Shown: piece after piece, positions 61,325 through 64,000 of the stretch
How the letters are laid out: each line of letters begins with the position of its first letter
How positions within the stretch are numbered: the stretch's first letter is position 1
Origin: Pullulanibacillus pueri
GTDB taxonomy: Bacteria; Bacillota; Bacilli; Bacillales; Sporolactobacillaceae
Length of the DNA stretch: 64,000 bases
NCBI RefSeq assembly: GCF_014639255.1
Contig: NZ_BMFV01000002.1
Coordinates: forward strand, 124,001-188,000
Direction of reading: 5' to 3'
Notes under the pieces: model-generated
Database searches by the model: none
What the model was told of the DNA's origin: nothing
The model's input: only the letters and a program-made list of their open reading frames with translations
Translations under genes and position numbers: made by a program

Positions 61325-62719
61325 TTATTTTTTTAATTTGGCCTGAAGCTTTTGGGCATTGTTGATCGACCCAATATACAAGGATTCATAGGCCTGCTCT
61401 GAGCTCTTGAATGGACCTACTCCCAGGCCATGCCAATTGAGATTCGTGTATATCGGATTTTTTCGTCCTGTCTCACTTTCGCGTTTAGCGATATGTCTCT
61501 CCATTTTCTCCGTTAAGAGTTGAACCACTTCAGGTTCCTCCTCTGCGACATTATGCAGCTCTTGGGGGTCCTTAAACAAATTATAGAGCTCCACTTCCGG
61601 TTTGAAATGAAAATCCGGTTCTAACGCTCGAATCAGCTTCCACTCCGGTGTTCTCCAGCCATGTTTCCTCATCCAAGTACATTCTGTGATATAAAATTCA
61701 GGTTGTGCGTTGAATAAGTGCTGTTGATCCCTGATCAAAGGCACTAAACTCTGCCCATCATAATGACCATCTTCATTGTCCAATTCTAAAAGATCCATAA
61801 TGGTAGGCATGACATCTTTTATTTGTGTCATTTCTTTAATCCGCTTACCCTCAGGAAGTTTTCCTGGATAGCGTAAAATAAGCGGTACGACTAAGGTACA
61901 CTCATATAGCCCATGATGATCATACCAACAGTCATGTTCATTTAAGGTTTCGCCATGGTCCGCGGTCACAATAATCAATGTTTCCTCTTCAATACCAAGA
62001 TCTTCTACAGCGGTGAAAATATTTTGGATACACGCATCCATATACGCTATTGAACCATCATATTGCGCATCAACATACTGTGAATCGGTAACCCCCTCTG
62101 GAATCCAAGAGCTAAGGAAATCAGCGAAGGGTTTAAAATTATACATGCCTTCTAAAGACGTATTGCTTGGATCCTTCTCGTTCTTTCCATAAAACATCCG
62201 ATCATAAGGCTCAGGGGGGAGATAGGGAGAATGGGGATCCATATGCCTCAGGAATAAGAAAAACGGCTCTTCTTCGTTTGCTAGTCTTTTCAGTTCAGGA
62301 ATCGCCACTCGATTAATATTTCTGGCTTTTGGCGCTCTCCCTGTCTCATCAGGTGACCACGCCTCGTAATCTAAGTAATTTTGAAAACCTCTTGAAGAAG
62401 GATTTCCTGTAAAGCCTATACAGGTCGTATTGTATCCATTTTCTCCTAATTGTTCAGCGAGTGTTTTGACATGTCCCCCTAGTGGTCCCTCGTGCCGCAA
62501 AGCCACCACATCCGTTCCAAAACAATCCATCCCAGTCAGCATTGAGGCATACCCAGAGGTGGTAGGAATGCTAGGGCTAAAATGATTTTCAAAAAGGACC
62601 CCACCTTCAGCAAACTTACCGATATGTGGTGTTGTTAACCGCTGATACCCATAGGCACTCATATGATCTCTTCTTAAACTGTCAATTCCTAGTAAAAGAA
62701 CATTTGGTCGTTTTTTCAT
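61325..62719 (-). CDS. Sulfatase-fold hydrolase without the formylglycine motif
   Basis: 464 residues of the alkaline phosphatase/sulfatase superfamily. Metal motifs are intact: PNVLLLGIDSLRRDHM near the N-terminus and IIVTADHGETLNEH in the middle. Where sulfatases have C/S-x-P-S-R followed by ASxLTG, this protein reads TTSGYASMLTG (residues 53-63), so Cys/Ser and the Pro-Arg are absent and Thr53 or Thr54 may be the nucleophile, as in phosphodiesterases of the superfamily. Not secreted (no signal). It lies 6 nt after the isomerase gene. Confidence 0.85.
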   Translation of the reverse strand: MKKRPNVLLLGIDSLRRDHMSAYGYQRLTTPHIGKFAEGGVLFENHFSPSIPTTSGYASMLTGMDCFGTDVVALRHEGPLGGHVKTLAEQLGENGYNTTCIGFTGNPSSRGFQNYLDYEAWSPDETGRAPKARNINRVAIPELKRLANEEEPFFLFLRHMDPHSPYLPPEPYDRMFYGKNEKDPSNTSLEGMYNFKPFADFLSSWIPEGVTDSQYVDAQYDGSIAYMDACIQNIFTAVEDLGIEEETLIIVTADHGETLNEHDCWYDHHGLYECTLVVPLILRYPGKLPEGKRIKEMTQIKDVMPTIMDLLELDNEDGHYDGQSLVPLIRDQQHLFNAQPEFYITECTWMRKHGWRTPEWKLIRALEPDFHFKPEVELYNLFKDPQELHNVAEEEPEVVQLLTEKMERHIAKRESETGRKNPIYTNLNWHGLGVGPFKSSEQAYESLYIGSINNAQKLQAKLKK

Positions 62720-62725
62720 TATCTT

Positions 62726-63547
62726 TTAAATCCCTTCGGTTGTGGTTTCTCTAGCATTTAAAGCTTTAAGACAAGCATTTAAATACCCATAGCTTTCTGC
62801 GGCAATAATAGAAACTTCTGCTAAAGAATGTTGATTGGCTCCAATGACTTCAAGACAAACCGGTCCTGAATACTGGCCATCGACCATAGCTTTACAATAA
62901 GCATATAGATCGATATCGCCTCGGCCACAAGCTTGATCCTGAATGGGTCCAGGACCTTTATTTCGGCCCTTGCAATCTCGAATATGAATATGTTTAACAC
63001 GACTTAATACTTTTTTGAGGGATTCTTGAGGTTCTTCCATACTGCGATAAATATGGCTTGGATCCATATCAATACCAAAAGCGGGTGAAGAGATGGCCTC
63101 CATAGCTCTCAATGTCGTCGGTGTATCATGAATGGCATTACCGAAATGGGCTTTGACACAAAGGGTCACACCATAGGCCTCAGCTTTTTTGGATAAGGCG
63201 GCTAAAGTCTCAATGGAAGCCTGTAAGTCCTCCTCAACGCCTTCTTTTCCACCTGGACCCACATTAACCACAGGGATACCAAGCGCTGACGCCGCCTCAA
63301 AAGCTTTTGTAAGGCGGGCATCATCGAGAGAAGCCACTTCCATTGACAACAGTTCAAGTCCATTATCGGCTGCCGCCTTTTTGATTTCTTCCGCTTGTTC
63401 TTCCCATCTATCCAATTCTAAGTGTTCACACATGCCTTTTATCGCTGCAATTTCCACGCCATCATAACCACTCAAGGCGATCATTTTTGCAGCCGTAGCA
63501 AAATCAAAGTCTCTAAACAGTACCGAATTCACACCAAGTTTTATCAT
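62726..63547 (-). CDS. Sugar phosphate isomerase/epimerase (TIM barrel, AP-endonuclease 2 family)
   Basis: 273 residues. GYDGVEIAAIKG near the start, metal-ligand candidates in LCVKAHFGN, FGIDMDPSHIYR, KHIHIRDCKG and CLEVIG at the C-terminus match xylose-isomerase-like epimerases such as those of inositol pathways. It would interconvert a keto and epimeric sugar. Sits between the partial dehydrogenase and the sulfatase-fold gene, with spacings of only 6 nt on each side, so one operon. Confidence 0.9.
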   Translation of the reverse strand: MIKLGVNSVLFRDFDFATAAKMIALSGYDGVEIAAIKGMCEHLELDRWEEQAEEIKKAAADNGLELLSMEVASLDDARLTKAFEAASALGIPVVNVGPGGKEGVEEDLQASIETLAALSKKAEAYGVTLCVKAHFGNAIHDTPTTLRAMEAISSPAFGIDMDPSHIYRSMEEPQESLKKVLSRVKHIHIRDCKGRNKGPGPIQDQACGRGDIDLYAYCKAMVDGQYSGPVCLEVIGANQHSLAEVSIIAAESYGYLNACLKALNARETTTEGI

Positions 63548-63553
63548 TTTTTA

Positions 63554-64000
63554 TTAAACCTCCTGTGATTCAAGCAAGCGTTGTTGTTCAATGGTCACAA
63601 TTGTTCCTGTTTCCCATGACTTAATCGCGGCTTCAATAATCGTTTGTGCTTTATAAGCATCTGCCCCAGACCCGTTCACTTTGTCATAGGTGACACCCTG
63701 TCGGATCTGTTCCACAAAGTCACTAATTCTACTTTTAAAGGTTTCATTAAACGAGCGCATACCGCCTAGATAGCTATAACTCTCGGTTTCAATACTTTTT
63801 CTTGGATAATACGTGAGTTGCTCACACGCATCCTCTATAACAAAGCGGCCCTTTGAACCGACAACCTCACATCTTTCTAAACCATAACTTGCCCCCGCAT
63901 CATAACTGCCGACAAGATTCCCAATGACACCGTTTTCAAATTCAAGCAACACTTGAGTATTGGACCATATCTCCCGTCCCTCACCCTTCATCATAAAAGC
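63554..64000 (-). CDS. Gfo/Idh/MocA-family dehydrogenase, N-terminus cut by the window edge
   Basis: The frame is open to the right edge and about 149 C-terminal residues are visible. Motifs LLEFENGVIGNLVGSYDAG, CEVVGSKGRFVIEDACEQLTYYP and GMRSFNETFKSRI match the C-terminal domain of the paralogue at 60051. The NAD domain lies outside the window. First visible gene of the dehydrogenase-isomerase-hydrolase operon. Confidence 0.9.
   Translation of the reverse strand, partial: AFMMKGEGREIWSNTQVLLEFENGVIGNLVGSYDAGASYGLERCEVVGSKGRFVIEDACEQLTYYPRKSIETESYSYLGGMRSFNETFKSRISDFVEQIRQGVTYDKVNGSGADAYKAQTIIEAAIKSWETGTIVTIEQQRLLESQEV

Noticed and set aside
1..64000. tRNA, rRNA genes, prophage or complete insertion sequences
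   Set aside because: I saw no tRNA-like or rRNA sequence, no transposase or integrase reading frame, and no phage genes in the window.

Overview
The window looks like a chromosomal segment of an aerobic, spore-forming member of the Bacillales with low to moderate GC. Supporting features are a spore-type catalase behind a SigG-like promoter, an S-box (SAM-I) riboswitch, a CcpA cre site on 2-methylcitrate genes, a Bacillus-type Fnr with a C-terminal cysteine cluster, an aa3-type quinol oxidase operon, an FpbNOPQ-type siderophore transporter, a YerO/SwrC-like pair and a YjlC-Ndh pair. No species is claimed.

Layout. 1-2.5 kb: partial flavin amine oxidase, a membrane-anchored thioredoxin-like protein and a D-Ala-D-Ala carboxypeptidase lipoprotein. 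2.5-6.5 kb: two catalases and a PerR/Fur-family regulator. 6.5-8.6 kb: a cystathionine lyase under an S-box riboswitch and a small membrane protein. 8.9-12.7 kb: methylcitrate genes prpB-prpD-mmgD (minus strand). 12.9-14 kb: a ten-unit 51-bp tandem hairpin array fused to a mosaic repeat that carries a four-unit 42-bp array. 14-17.6 kb: flavohaemoglobin and, divergently, yjlC-ndh. 17.7-20.3 kb: polar amino-acid ABC transporter. 20.4-22.9 kb: a long mosaic repeat, YceI, an HxlR regulator and a universal stress protein. 23.1-30 kb: a redox-signalling block (hybrid histidine kinase with a FixL-like PAS, NreC-like response regulator, Fnr, unknown membrane protein, hemerythrin protein, 55-residue Cys-containing protein). 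30.1-35.9 kb: qoxABCD-ctaB-ctaA. 36-41.8 kb: mosaic repeats, an RND efflux pump and its TetR regulator. 41.8-46.6 kb: a PAP2 phosphatase and a run of oxidoreductases. 47.2-49.3 kb: ECF sigma/anti-sigma pair and a small acidic protein between two direct repeats. 49.9-54 kb: iron-siderophore ABC transporter with Fur boxes. 54.2-59.7 kb: EamA transporter, YhgE-like protein, GGDEF protein, repetitive small protein. 60-64 kb: Gfo/Idh/MocA dehydrogenases, a sulfatase-fold hydrolase and a sugar isomerase/epimerase.

Two themes stand out. First, oxygen/NO/redox control: exact or near-exact TGTGA-N6-TCACA palindromes lie upstream of hmp, uspA and qoxA, each centred 41.5 bp from the transcription start predicted from a good -10 element, and a weaker copy lies upstream of fnr. 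With the adjacent FixL-PAS hybrid kinase and NreC-like regulator this looks like a compact, largely self-contained oxygen-response island. Second, the intergenic spaces hold at least ten copies or fragments of one mosaic repeat family. Long copies seem to be built by inserting separate palindromic modules into a short progenitor, and two tandem hairpin arrays are embedded in them. Functions of the repeats and of several small proteins are unknown.
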